Made by a program: the position numbers and the translations under genes. The notes beneath the pieces were generated by a model. That model did no database searches, was not told where the DNA came from, and worked only from the letters and a program-made list of their open reading frames with translations. Source: Halothece sp. PCC 7418 (GTDB lineage Bacteria > Cyanobacteriota > Cyanobacteriia > Cyanobacteriales > Rubidibacteraceae). Taken from it: a stretch of DNA of 64,000 nt. Position 1 is the stretch's first letter. Every line of letters starts with the position of its first letter. Below, piece after piece: positions 53,191-61,215 of this stretch. The stretch covers positions 3,782,001 to 3,846,000 of the forward strand of contig NC_019779.1 of the NCBI RefSeq assembly GCF_000317635.1. The letters run 5' to 3'.

Positions 53191-53937
53191 TTAAATAAAA
53201 ACTAACGGTTTATCTTTTAGTAAAGCAAACGCATCTTCATCAAAACGATATAATGTTGCGGGTCGTCCTGCGCCTCGTGAAACTTTTAGCCCCGTATCGG
53301 TTAAAAACCCTAATTTTAGAAGACGCGCTCGGAAGTTAGAATAATCGGAAAAATTTTCTCCTAAAACAGTTGTGTAAAACTGATATAAATCGTTTAAAGT
53401 AAACGCTTCTGGTAAAACCTTAAACGCGATCGGGCTATATTCTAACTTATTTTTCAGGCGTTGATAACCATAGTCTAAAATTCGATTATGATCAAAAGCA
53501 AGTTCAGGGGTTTCTTTTAAGAGATACCAAACTGCTTTTTGCTGATCATTATTAATTAATTGAGTATCTTCATAGCGTACTAAAGCAAAATAACTGACAG
53601 ACAAATACCGTTGATTATAAGAATCTTCAGCTTCTCTGGGGTCGCGTCCCGGTTCGCCAAAGGTATAAAGTTGTTCTAAATAAAGATTTTCAACGGCTAT
53701 TTTTTCAGATAAAGTGCGATAAGCAGCAGCTTCCAAAGACTCACCCACCCGTACTAATGTTCCAGGTAAACTGTAGTAATGAGCGAAGGGTTCATTCTTT
53801 CTTTGCACCAATAAAATTAAAAGCCGATTGGATTGGGTATCCACTGAAAAAATAACATTATCAACACCAACTTTAAACTCAGCAAGAGGGGATTTCACGG
53901 AAGATGGCTTCGGGTTTTCCATTATATTTTTTGTCAT
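53191..53937 (-). CDS. nrtR: NrtR-like Nudix transcription regulator
   Basis: 248 residues. The N-terminal Nudix fold (FKVGVDNVIFSVDTQSNRLLILLVQRKNEPF...) carries a degenerate box: after GESLEAAAYR comes TLSEK instead of ELxEE, so hydrolysis is unlikely. The C-terminal winged helix runs to GLKVSRGAGRPATLYRFD. These are the features of NrtR, a repressor of NAD genes released by ADP-ribose. The gene is placed inside the NAD operon. ATG 53922 is an alternative start. The nadD gene is 200 bp upstream with a MITE between. Confidence 0.88.
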   Translation of the reverse strand: MTKNIMENPKPSSVKSPLAEFKVGVDNVIFSVDTQSNRLLILLVQRKNEPFAHYYSLPGTLVRVGESLEAAAYRTLSEKIAVENLYLEQLYTFGEPGRDPREAEDSYNQRYLSVSYFALVRYEDTQLINNDQQKAVWYLLKETPELAFDHNRILDYGYQRLKNKLEYSPIAFKVLPEAFTLNDLYQFYTTVLGENFSDYSNFRARLLKLGFLTDTGLKVSRGAGRPATLYRFDEDAFALLKDKPLVFI

Positions 53938-53975
53938 TGGTGATTAACTGATTTCTTGATGACAAGGAACAAATA

Positions 53976-54126
53976 TATAGCACTTCCCAATCTCATGAGG
54001 TACATTCTAAATTTTGGTTCTTTGTTCTTTGTTCTTCGTTCTTTGTTATTTGTTGGTTGTTAATCAATGAACCATGAACATCCACCGACTCGCATTACGT
54101 ACCTCAACCAACTAGGAAACGCTATA
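53976..54126. repeat. MITE-like element, copy D
   Basis: 151 bp from TATAGCACTTCCC to AACGCTATA in the orientation of copy A, with the same heptamer run and GAACCATGAAC. It is inserted between nadD and nrtR and so divides the NAD operon. Confidence 0.75.
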
Positions 54127-54136
54127 GCAATAATAG

Positions 54137-54712
54137 TCAAGAATATAACTGTTGTCTTTGAATATACTGTTTGACAGAAGAATCAACCACATCAGAATGA
54201 CCATTTTGACGATAAGCTGTGGAAGAAACAGGGGGTGCATCTAAATCAGCAACTGTATAGTTTCCCCCCATCGCAGAAAGTGTCTTTAAATCGTCTTCAT
54301 GAGGGGGATAACCAGGACGAGGAACAATTAATAAATTGACCCGTTGTAATAATTCTTCACTAGCATACCAGCGAGGAATTTGAGGAATTAAATCAGAACC
54401 AATAACAAAGGTAAAATCAACCTCTTTTCCCCATAAGGCTTCCGCTTTTTGTACGGTTTCTAGACTTCTTGGACTGCTTAAATCACTATTCAAGACAACA
54501 TTATTTTGGGGGGTTGCTAAAGAATCAATCATCAACGCCAACATTGTCATGCGGTGTTCTAACGGCGTTTGATCTGACTTTAAGGGATTATCTGCTGCCC
54601 AAACCATTACTTGGTCATAATGGTAGGATAACCACTCTAAAATCTTTTTATGTCCTTGAGTTGGGGGATCAGCACTCGTCCCAAATAAAGCAATCTGTTT
54701 CGGTTTTTGCAT
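54137..54712 (-). CDS. nadD: Nicotinate-nucleotide adenylyltransferase
   Basis: 191 residues. IALFGTSADPPTQGHKKILEWL is the nucleotidyltransferase start with the (H/T)xGH motif (TQGH), and SSTAYRQN matches the ISSTxIR signature. It adenylates nicotinate mononucleotide. 11 bp after pncB, so coupled. Confidence 0.93.
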   Translation of the reverse strand: MQKPKQIALFGTSADPPTQGHKKILEWLSYHYDQVMVWAADNPLKSDQTPLEHRMTMLALMIDSLATPQNNVVLNSDLSSPRSLETVQKAEALWGKEVDFTFVIGSDLIPQIPRWYASEELLQRVNLLIVPRPGYPPHEDDLKTLSAMGGNYTVADLDAPPVSSTAYRQNGHSDVVDSSVKQYIQRQQLYS

Positions 54713-54723
54713 TATAATTTCAG

Positions 54724-56106
54724 TTATTTTTTCTGAGTGGTTAGTTGTTGCAGTGGCGAGGAAAGTTCTACAGTTAAAGGCGTAGGATTGTGTAGCTGAC
54801 GAATTGAGTCTGGAAGTGTCAGAACAGATTGGCGAGCGCGATCGCGCAAGGTATCTAAAGCGTCCACAGCCATCTGAACTTCTCCATCTTTCATTACTAA
54901 CGTAAGCAACGGCGTTTCGCCCGCTTCAGGTGATTCTGACATTAACCCTAACCGATCGCGCTGAATTTTTCCTTGTTCCCAGCGTCGGAAAATCTGTTTT
55001 CGCCCTGGATAGGTTTCCTTACTTGTGGAGGCTTTCTGCGTTCCGATCCCATCGATTTCCACCAGTTTATACACCCCATTCACCGGTGTTCCTGTGACTA
55101 ACTTTGTGCCGATTCCATAGCCATCAATCACCGCCCCATTCCCTAATAACCCTTCAATTTCATATTCATCTAAGTCACCACTGGCAAAAATTGCCGTCTG
55201 GGGGAGCAGCGATCGGACTTCCTTAGACAGTTGCGCCACATCTCCCGAATCAATGCGAACACCACTCACTTTCCGTTCCCCTGCTTCCACTTCCTGGGCG
55301 AGACGTTTAGCTGCTGCAACGGTATCATAAGTATCGATTAACAAAGGGGCTTGGGGGAAATAGCGACTAAACGCAGTAAAGGCTTGATCTTCTGACCCTT
55401 CTAATGCAGCGATCGCCATAACTAAAGAATGCGCCATCGTGCCACTGGGAACTTCCCCTAACTGCAGTGCTGCTGCAACATTAGAGGTCGCATTAAATCC
55501 TGCTGCTAACGCTGCTCGTGCTGCCCAGAGGGAGGCTTGAGGGCTAAACGCACGGCGAGTTCCAAATTCCAGCAACTTTGCACTTTCCCCCGCCACATCT
55601 CGCATTCGGGCTGCTCGGGTTGCAATCAGCGTTTGGTAGTTGAGAGTATTGAGGAGATACGTTTCTGCAAGTTGGGCTTGCCAGAGGGGGGCTTCCACGC
55701 GCAATAATGGTTCATTGGCAAAAACAGCCGTTCCTTCAGGAACTGCCCAAACATCGCCCGTAAACACTTTTCCAGATAAAACCGACCAAAATTCCTCAGG
55801 AGCATGGTCAAAAATTCCAAGTTGTTGCAACTGTTGAATTTGCTCAGGAGAAAAAGACAACGCTTGCAGATATTCTAGGGCTTGCGCTAGCCCCATCGCG
55901 ATGAGATAGCCATAGCAAGGGGGTAAACGCCGAGCAAACAGTTCAAAACTGGCGGGTTTGTCAGCGATTCCTTCTCCCACATAACAAGCTCCCATCGTCA
56001 ACTCATACAGATCAGTGAGGAAGCTGTAGTCTTCGGGAGAGATCGTCATTCGGGCTTCCCCGAACGGGGTCTGAGGATGATCATGGATTAGAGCAGGTTG
56101 TGACAT
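54724..56106 (-). CDS. pncB: Nicotinate phosphoribosyltransferase
   Basis: 460 residues from ATG 56106; the frame extends upstream to 56196 but those residues are not family-like. SFLTDLYELTMGACYVGEG, LLEFGTRRAFSPQASLWAARA and LIDTYDTVAAAKRLA are diagnostic. It salvages nicotinate into NaMN, the substrate of NadD. First gene of the NAD unit. Confidence 0.93.
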   Translation of the reverse strand: MSQPALIHDHPQTPFGEARMTISPEDYSFLTDLYELTMGACYVGEGIADKPASFELFARRLPPCYGYLIAMGLAQALEYLQALSFSPEQIQQLQQLGIFDHAPEEFWSVLSGKVFTGDVWAVPEGTAVFANEPLLRVEAPLWQAQLAETYLLNTLNYQTLIATRAARMRDVAGESAKLLEFGTRRAFSPQASLWAARAALAAGFNATSNVAAALQLGEVPSGTMAHSLVMAIAALEGSEDQAFTAFSRYFPQAPLLIDTYDTVAAAKRLAQEVEAGERKVSGVRIDSGDVAQLSKEVRSLLPQTAIFASGDLDEYEIEGLLGNGAVIDGYGIGTKLVTGTPVNGVYKLVEIDGIGTQKASTSKETYPGRKQIFRRWEQGKIQRDRLGLMSESPEAGETPLLTLVMKDGEVQMAVDALDTLRDRARQSVLTLPDSIRQLHNPTPLTVELSSPLQQLTTQKK

Positions 56107-56129
56107 GACATTGGGGTGGGTTCTAAGTC

Positions 56130-56157
56130 TTGGTTTAATTATAGTAACTTTTACCAA
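56130..56157 (-). promoter_or_regulatory. Imperfect palindrome upstream of pncB, possible NrtR operator
   Basis: A 28-bp segment starts TTGGT and ends ACCAA with partly matching AT-rich arms (8 of 14 pairs). It lies 24 bp upstream of the pncB start. Placement fits self-control of the NAD unit by NrtR, but the match to a known operator was not checked. Confidence 0.3.
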
Positions 56158-56230
56158 AATTGAGAAGCCCCCCTCCGCAATATTATTGCTACGCACTTCG
56201 CGCTATAACCTTGAGATTTTCAGATCATCC

Positions 56231-56269
56231 CAAAAAAACAATCAGGATTGCCCAAAAGACAATCCCTGA
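56231..56269 (-). terminator. Terminator of the DUF1830 gene
   Basis: On the minus strand TCAGGGATTG pairs with CAATCCTGA around a loop of nine bases, followed by TTGTTTTTTTG. Confidence 0.8.
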
Positions 56270-56308
56270 ATTCTAAACTTTAATTTTTTAAACCAGACCT
56301 TAGAATAC

Positions 56309-56626
56309 CTACGCTGCTGCTGCAATCTCGTTTTCTGCTTCCTCTTCTACAACGACATTTGCTTGATTCTCTTCTTTCACTGCTAAACGAGAACAAGGAA
56401 TTTGGTCAGATAAAATTGCACTCGCCATCATTCCTGTATGAATTTCTAACATTGCTTCTGGTAACGATTCAAATACAAGACGTTGTCCAGGGAATACAAC
56501 TCGCTCAAAGTACCAGTTTTCAATATTTGAAATCCGTACTACTTGAATGGAACTGGTGGCATTAAAATAGCAGCAGAGAATGTGCTTGGAAGGAGTGTTA
56601 GGAACGGGATCAAGGATTTGAGCCAT
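56309..56626 (-). CDS. DUF1830 family protein
   Basis: 105 residues. The core ILCCYFNATSSIQVVRIS, then NWYFERVVFPGQRLVFE and HTGMMASAILSDQIPC, is the DUF1830 signature, a small family specific to cyanobacteria. The acidic/alanine tail is not conserved. Function unknown. It has its own terminator. Confidence 0.9.
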   Translation of the reverse strand: MAQILDPVPNTPSKHILCCYFNATSSIQVVRISNIENWYFERVVFPGQRLVFESLPEAMLEIHTGMMASAILSDQIPCSRLAVKEENQANVVVEEEAENEIAAAA

Positions 56627-57026
56627 GACAGAGATCTATATATTTTTACTAAACGTTACATTTCTAAACTAGCACTAGCTGATCCCGAATCGCTGTTAAG
56701 CCTAATACAAATTTCCAAATTGTTCTATCTTCTTCCAATTTCTTAGAAGAAGTTTAACCCTCTCAAGAGAGTGCTTAGGAGATTTTCTCCCTTTGTTATT
56801 TGTCTGATCCCAGCTTTTCTGTTTGATCCCCTCCAGCAGTCATATCAGCAATTGTTGGAACGCTACGTTAAGATATATGAAAATAATGAGAGCATTCTGT
56901 GGGCTAATTTGGTTTACTTTCTTAAAAGAAGATTAAAAACCGCAAAAGTCAATATACCATAACATTTCCCCAAAAAAATATTTTTCTGTGCTTGCGTTCG
57001 ACATTTAGCAATTTCTGAAAAAGACC
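56627..57026. other. Intergenic region before phpA
   Basis: 400 bp. A 63-codon ORF at 56771-56962 (MLRRFSPFVICLIPAFLF...) has no ribosome site and no recognised family, so I do not call it. CTCTCAAGAGAG at about 56760 is a short palindrome. No other structure seen. Confidence 0.35.
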
Positions 57027-58601
57027 ATGACCCAAAAAATCCTTTACGTCCGACTTCCTTGCAACCCGATTTTCCCCATTGGTGTCGTCTATTTAGCAGA
57101 TCACATACACAAGCTATTTCCAGAGATAGAGCAGCGTATTTTTGACATGGGAACCGTCGCGCCCCTTGATTTTGGGCGTTCTCTCGAAGCCTGTATTGAT
57201 GAGTACCAACCGACGCTGTTAGTTTTCTCTTGGCGAGATATTCAAATTTATGCCCCTGTTGGGGGAAGAGGCGGAAATCCCCTACAATACGCCTTTGAAT
57301 TCTACTATGCCAAAAACCCCCTGAAAAGAATTCATGGCGCATTAGGTGGGCTGCGCGTTACTGCTGCTTATTATGGAGAACTGTGGCGCAATCTTGGCTT
57401 GATTAAACGGGGCTTAAAGCGGGCTAAACAATATAATCCCGAAGCCCGAACCATTATCGGTGGAGGTGCAGTGAGTGTCTTTTATGAGCAGCTAGAGAAT
57501 AAACTACCCAAGGGAACAATTGTTTCTGTGGGAGAAGGAGAACTCCTTTTAGAAAAATTATTACGGGGACAAAACTTCCAAGATGAGCGCTGCTATGTGG
57601 TGGGAGAAAGCAAACCCCGCGACCAGATGATTCACGAAGCCCCAACCCCTCTGGAAAAAACCGCCTGCGACTATGATTATATTGAGCAGATGTGGCCAGA
57701 GTTTAAATACTATCTGCAAGACAACGACTTTTATATTGGCGTGCAAACGAAACGCGGTTGTCCTCACAACTGTTATTACTGCATTTATACCGTTGTGGAA
57801 GGGAAACAAGTGCGCGTTAACCCTGCTGATGAAGTGGTTGCAGAAATGCGTCAACTGTATGACCGAGGGATTCGCAATTTCTGGTTTACGGATGCTCAGT
57901 TTATCCCTGCAAAAAAATATATTCCTGAAGTGATAGAACTCTTACAAAAAATCTATGATTCAGGAATGAATGATATCCATTGGGCTGCTTATATTCGTGC
58001 GGATAATTTAACGCCAGAACTCTGTGACCTGATGGTGAAGACGGGAATGAATTATTTTGAGATTGGCATTAGTAGCGGATCTCAAGAGTTAGTCCGTAAA
58101 ATGCGGATGGGCTATAATCTGCGGGTGGTTCTCCAAAACTGTCGCGACTTAAAAGCTGCGGGTTATAACGATTTAGTTTCGGTGAATTACTCTTTTAATG
58201 TCTTAGATGAACGCATTGAAACCATTCGTCAAACCATTGCTTATCATCGCGCCCTAGAAGAAATTTTTGGGGAAGATAAAGTTGAACCCGCGATTTTCTT
58301 TATTGGCTTGCAACCTCATACTCATCTGGAAGAATATGCACTAGAAAATAATATTCTTGACGCAGATTATAACCCGATGAGTTTGATGCCTTGGACAGCG
58401 AAAAAGCTGTTATGGAATCCTGAACCATTGGGAAGTTTATTTGGGGAAGTTTGTTTGCAGGCTTGGGAAAATAACCCCAACGATTTTGGGCGCGAAGTAA
58501 TGGCAATTTTAGAACAACGCTTTGGTCGCGCTGATCTTGAAGAAGCACTAAATGCACCAATGAAAGAAACCTCCCAACAGCAACTGACTTCTGTTCGCTA
58601 G
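57027..58601 (+). CDS. phpA: Photosystem II high-light acclimation radical SAM protein
   Basis: 524 residues. It starts TQKILYVRLPCNPIFPIGVVYLADHIHKLFPE, typical of the PhpA family. A B12-binding-like region precedes the radical SAM core, whose cluster ligands are in KRGCPHNCYYCIYTV (CxxxCxxC). The product acts in acclimation of photosystem II to strong light in cyanobacteria; the substrate is not known. It stands alone with an 80-bp spacer to the DICT gene. Confidence 0.9.
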   Translation: MTQKILYVRLPCNPIFPIGVVYLADHIHKLFPEIEQRIFDMGTVAPLDFGRSLEACIDEYQPTLLVFSWRDIQIYAPVGGRGGNPLQYAFEFYYAKNPLKRIHGALGGLRVTAAYYGELWRNLGLIKRGLKRAKQYNPEARTIIGGGAVSVFYEQLENKLPKGTIVSVGEGELLLEKLLRGQNFQDERCYVVGESKPRDQMIHEAPTPLEKTACDYDYIEQMWPEFKYYLQDNDFYIGVQTKRGCPHNCYYCIYTVVEGKQVRVNPADEVVAEMRQLYDRGIRNFWFTDAQFIPAKKYIPEVIELLQKIYDSGMNDIHWAAYIRADNLTPELCDLMVKTGMNYFEIGISSGSQELVRKMRMGYNLRVVLQNCRDLKAAGYNDLVSVNYSFNVLDERIETIRQTIAYHRALEEIFGEDKVEPAIFFIGLQPHTHLEEYALENNILDADYNPMSLMPWTAKKLLWNPEPLGSLFGEVCLQAWENNPNDFGREVMAILEQRFGRADLEEALNAPMKETSQQQLTSVR

Positions 58602-58680
58602 TAGAGGTAAAGGGGTGAGAGAGAACTTGATTTAAATCTTCTCTCCCCCAATTATGAATTGTTAATTTTAATTTTTAATT

Positions 58681-60060
58681 ATGTTAGAAGGTTCTATATT
58701 ACAAAAACTCCATACGGCTCACCAAAATACAGACCACCCGTTAACTTTGGGAGTCTATTATAAAAATACGCTGGTTGCGCTGTGTCATGCCCTAGAAGAT
58801 TTTATCCTCGACAGTAAAAGCGAACCCTTAGTCATTACTGCCTTTCAGCAAGGGAAATGGTACATGGAAGAAGCCGATCGCTATGGGGATCTTGCGGGAA
58901 AAGCGCGAAAAATTGCGATTATGGCTTCCCCTGGAGCGGGTTTTGAGGAACATCCCACCAGTCAACGAGATAATGTTGATTTAGTGAGTTTAGATCCTGA
59001 CAGTGATCCAGTGGCGCAAGAATGGCATTTGATGATTTGTTCTCCGAGTTATACTGCAATGGTACTGTGTCAGGAGTTATCGGATGCGGATTATGGGAAA
59101 ACAGGACAACCCGAACATGATTTAGAACGAAAGTTTTACGGGTTTTGGACGTTTGAACCCGATTTAGTGTTAGAAACCGTAGAAATCGCGATCGCGCACA
59201 TTGCCAAATATAACCCCTCTCTCTCAGCAGAATTAGAACAACAGTTTCTGAACATTACTTCTGCCTTTGGCACGGTGGAAAAAGAAGACACTGGGGTTGT
59301 CGTCTCGCAAGTGGTAGATTATTTACAAAATTCCCAAGCGGAACTTCTCAACCGTCAACAAGCAAGTGCTGATCGCGAAGCCTCCTATTTACCGCAAGCG
59401 CAAAACTTAGACGATAATCTTCTCTCTAATGAGATGCAAGCCTTCTTACGGATGGCGCAACTGATTGATCAAGCGGATATTAATAACCCCATGGCAGCCT
59501 CAGAAGTGGCTGCATTAGCCGAAACCATGGGACAAGTCTTAGATCTCCCCGCTTGGCAACAAAAACGACTGCGGTTGGCAAGTTTGTTACATCGGCTGGT
59601 TCCCTCTTTAGGCGCAACCCCGAAACCTGAAGAACACCCCAAAGAAGTCCTTTCTTGTGAGTTAATTCCGAGTATAGAAGCCTTACGAGCTATGCCAAGA
59701 ATGAGCGCGATCGCGCGGATTATTACCCATCAGAGAGAACATTGGGATGGCACAGGCATTCCAGGACAACTTGCCCATGATGACATTCCCCTAGAATCGA
59801 GAATCATCGCCCTGACAAGTTACTTCCAATATCGCGTCAATGATTTACGCATGCAAGGCAAAACTGATACCCGCGAAGCAACTCTCAACCAAGCCTACGA
59901 AGAATGTAAAGAAAGAGCAAACACCATCTTCGATCCCAAATTAGTCGAAGCCCTCGGTTTACTTGTAATGGGATTGCAACAAGGGATGAGCTTAGAAACG
60001 GCTCAACCGAAAATTTCAGCAGGAATGTGGCTGTTGGATAATGAACAACTAATTAGTTAA
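58681..60060 (+). CDS. DICT-domain sensor with degenerate HD-GYP-like domain
   Basis: 459 residues. Residues 1-185 form a DICT sensory domain (LGVYYKNTLVALCHALEDFIL, GKWYMEEADRYGDLA, HLMICSPSYTAMVLCQE). A helical linker follows. The C-terminal part has HREHWDGTGIPGQL (His354-Pro361 around HWDGTGIP), the form of an HD-GYP signature with GIP for GYP, and ESRIIALTSYFQYRVND. The upstream metal-binding HD dyad is absent (LASLLHRL at its place). It may bind but not cleave cyclic di-GMP. DICT domains often pair with signalling outputs in cyanobacteria. Confidence 0.8.
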   Translation: MLEGSILQKLHTAHQNTDHPLTLGVYYKNTLVALCHALEDFILDSKSEPLVITAFQQGKWYMEEADRYGDLAGKARKIAIMASPGAGFEEHPTSQRDNVDLVSLDPDSDPVAQEWHLMICSPSYTAMVLCQELSDADYGKTGQPEHDLERKFYGFWTFEPDLVLETVEIAIAHIAKYNPSLSAELEQQFLNITSAFGTVEKEDTGVVVSQVVDYLQNSQAELLNRQQASADREASYLPQAQNLDDNLLSNEMQAFLRMAQLIDQADINNPMAASEVAALAETMGQVLDLPAWQQKRLRLASLLHRLVPSLGATPKPEEHPKEVLSCELIPSIEALRAMPRMSAIARIITHQREHWDGTGIPGQLAHDDIPLESRIIALTSYFQYRVNDLRMQGKTDTREATLNQAYEECKERANTIFDPKLVEALGLLVMGLQQGMSLETAQPKISAGMWLLDNEQLIS

Positions 60061-60124
60061 CAATGAAGAATTAATCATTCTCTATCCTCCAAATAACCAA
60101 GAACCAATAACAAAGAACAAATAA

Positions 60125-60760
60125 ATGATGGATATTGAAGCAATTCGCAGTGGCAAAATTCAAGACCTCGCAGGGGCAGATCTCGAAGATGAAAACTTAG
60201 CCCAAGCGCAATTAGAAAAAGCGAACCTCAACGGCGCGAATCTAGTGGGAGTTGATTTATCTCATAGCAATTTACAATCTGCTTATCTCAATGGGGCGAA
60301 CTTACTGGGAAGTAACCTTGTTAAGGCTGATCTCAGAGCCAGTCTCATCGGTGTTAACTTAACTCAAGCTAACTTAGAAGGGGCAGATCTGCGAGGAAGT
60401 AATCTCCGTGGAGCAAATTTAATGGGAGCAACCTTATCTCGGATTAGTTTAGCAGGTGCGTTTCTCAGTGGCGCAAATCTCAGTGAAGCCAATCTGCAAG
60501 GGGGAGACTTACGTGGGAGTGATCTCCGAGGCGTTAACTTGCAAGGGGCAAACCTGAAAGGGGCAAATCTAGCCGATGCAGAATTACAAGGGGCAAACTT
60601 AGCAGGGGCAAACTTAGAAGAAGCAGACTTACGAGGGGCAAACTTAGCGGGAGCCAATTTAGAGTCAGCGAACCTCTTATGTGCAGAAGTCGATCGCGTG
60701 AATTTCAAAGGAGCAAATTTAGGTAAAACTTGTTTAGTCGGGACACAAGTCGAATCTTAG
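60125..60760 (+). CDS. Pentapeptide repeat protein
   Basis: 211 residues. From residue 20 onwards nearly all sequence is A(D/N)LxG/A repeats (GANLVGVDLSHSNL, GADLRGSNLRGANL and on), forming a right-handed quadrilateral beta helix of about 35 repeats. It has no signal peptide. Functions in this class vary and none can be assigned. The upstream spacer contains CAAAGAA-type heptamers. ATG 60128 is an alternative start. Confidence 0.88.
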   Translation: MMDIEAIRSGKIQDLAGADLEDENLAQAQLEKANLNGANLVGVDLSHSNLQSAYLNGANLLGSNLVKADLRASLIGVNLTQANLEGADLRGSNLRGANLMGATLSRISLAGAFLSGANLSEANLQGGDLRGSDLRGVNLQGANLKGANLADAELQGANLAGANLEEADLRGANLAGANLESANLLCAEVDRVNFKGANLGKTCLVGTQVES

Positions 60761-60838
60761 CTTGTTTTCGGTGTCCAAAATTGCAGTTGGTAAAACCGCG
60801 ATCAGTCTCGATAATCAAGCGTCCCAACTGGATTTCAA
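60757..60838 (-). pseudogene. C-terminal gene remnant with one-base frameshift
   Basis: On the minus strand, just past the antitoxin stop, one frame gives FEIQLGRLIIETDRG and, after a one-base shift, FYQLQFWTPKTS followed by TAA. The two parts read as one protein end. The gene is not identified. It overlaps the pentapeptide stop. Confidence 0.3.
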
Positions 60839-61041
60839 AAGTCTTCTGCTTCCTGATCAGCGTGTTTGGGGGCTGATTTCACCGCACCTGTAAAAGCCAA
60901 AAAATGAGAGATATCCTTTTGGGCTAATTCTTTTTCAACCGCTTTTTGGATAAATTGAGAGAGATTTTGCTTTCCTTCCTCATCGAGCTTCGCTTGCAAA
61001 CGTTTCGCTAAGTGGTCAGGGAGATAAATTGTCGTTCTCAT
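60835..61041 (-). CDS. Ribbon-helix-helix antitoxin-like protein, orphan
   Basis: 68 residues. RTTIYLPDHLAKRLQAKLDEEG and NLSQFIQKAVEKELAQ give the strand-helix-helix of CopG-type DNA-binding antitoxins. A partner toxin is not visible: after its stop only an unidentified remnant remains. It may be an antitoxin left from a lost pair. AT-rich DNA upstream (61042-61200) is likely its operator region. Confidence 0.75.
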   Translation of the reverse strand: MRTTIYLPDHLAKRLQAKLDEEGKQNLSQFIQKAVEKELAQKDISHFLAFTGAVKSAPKHADQEAEDF

Positions 61042-61215
61042 TTTTAATTCATTGGGTTATGACTCATATTTTAATCAGACCATCTCAATTTTAAATTTTC
61101 TTTGAGAATTCCCGACACTCCCTTGGTTTTCGCTCATGATAGAAACTATAGTCGTAGCAGTTTAGGTGTCTAACAGTTTAATCAATGGACAGTTTGACTG
61201 ATAATAGCAGGATAC

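Noticed and set aside
56771-56962. 63-codon ORF before phpA
   Set aside because: No ribosome site and no recognisable family; composition fits chance in AT-rich DNA.
56914-57342. 142-codon minus-strand ORF over the phpA start
   Set aside because: Overlaps a conserved coding start on the other strand.
60364-60708. Minus-strand 114-codon ORF opposite the pentapeptide gene
   Set aside because: It is the mirror of the pentapeptide codon repeats (FAPxK pattern) and has no independent support.
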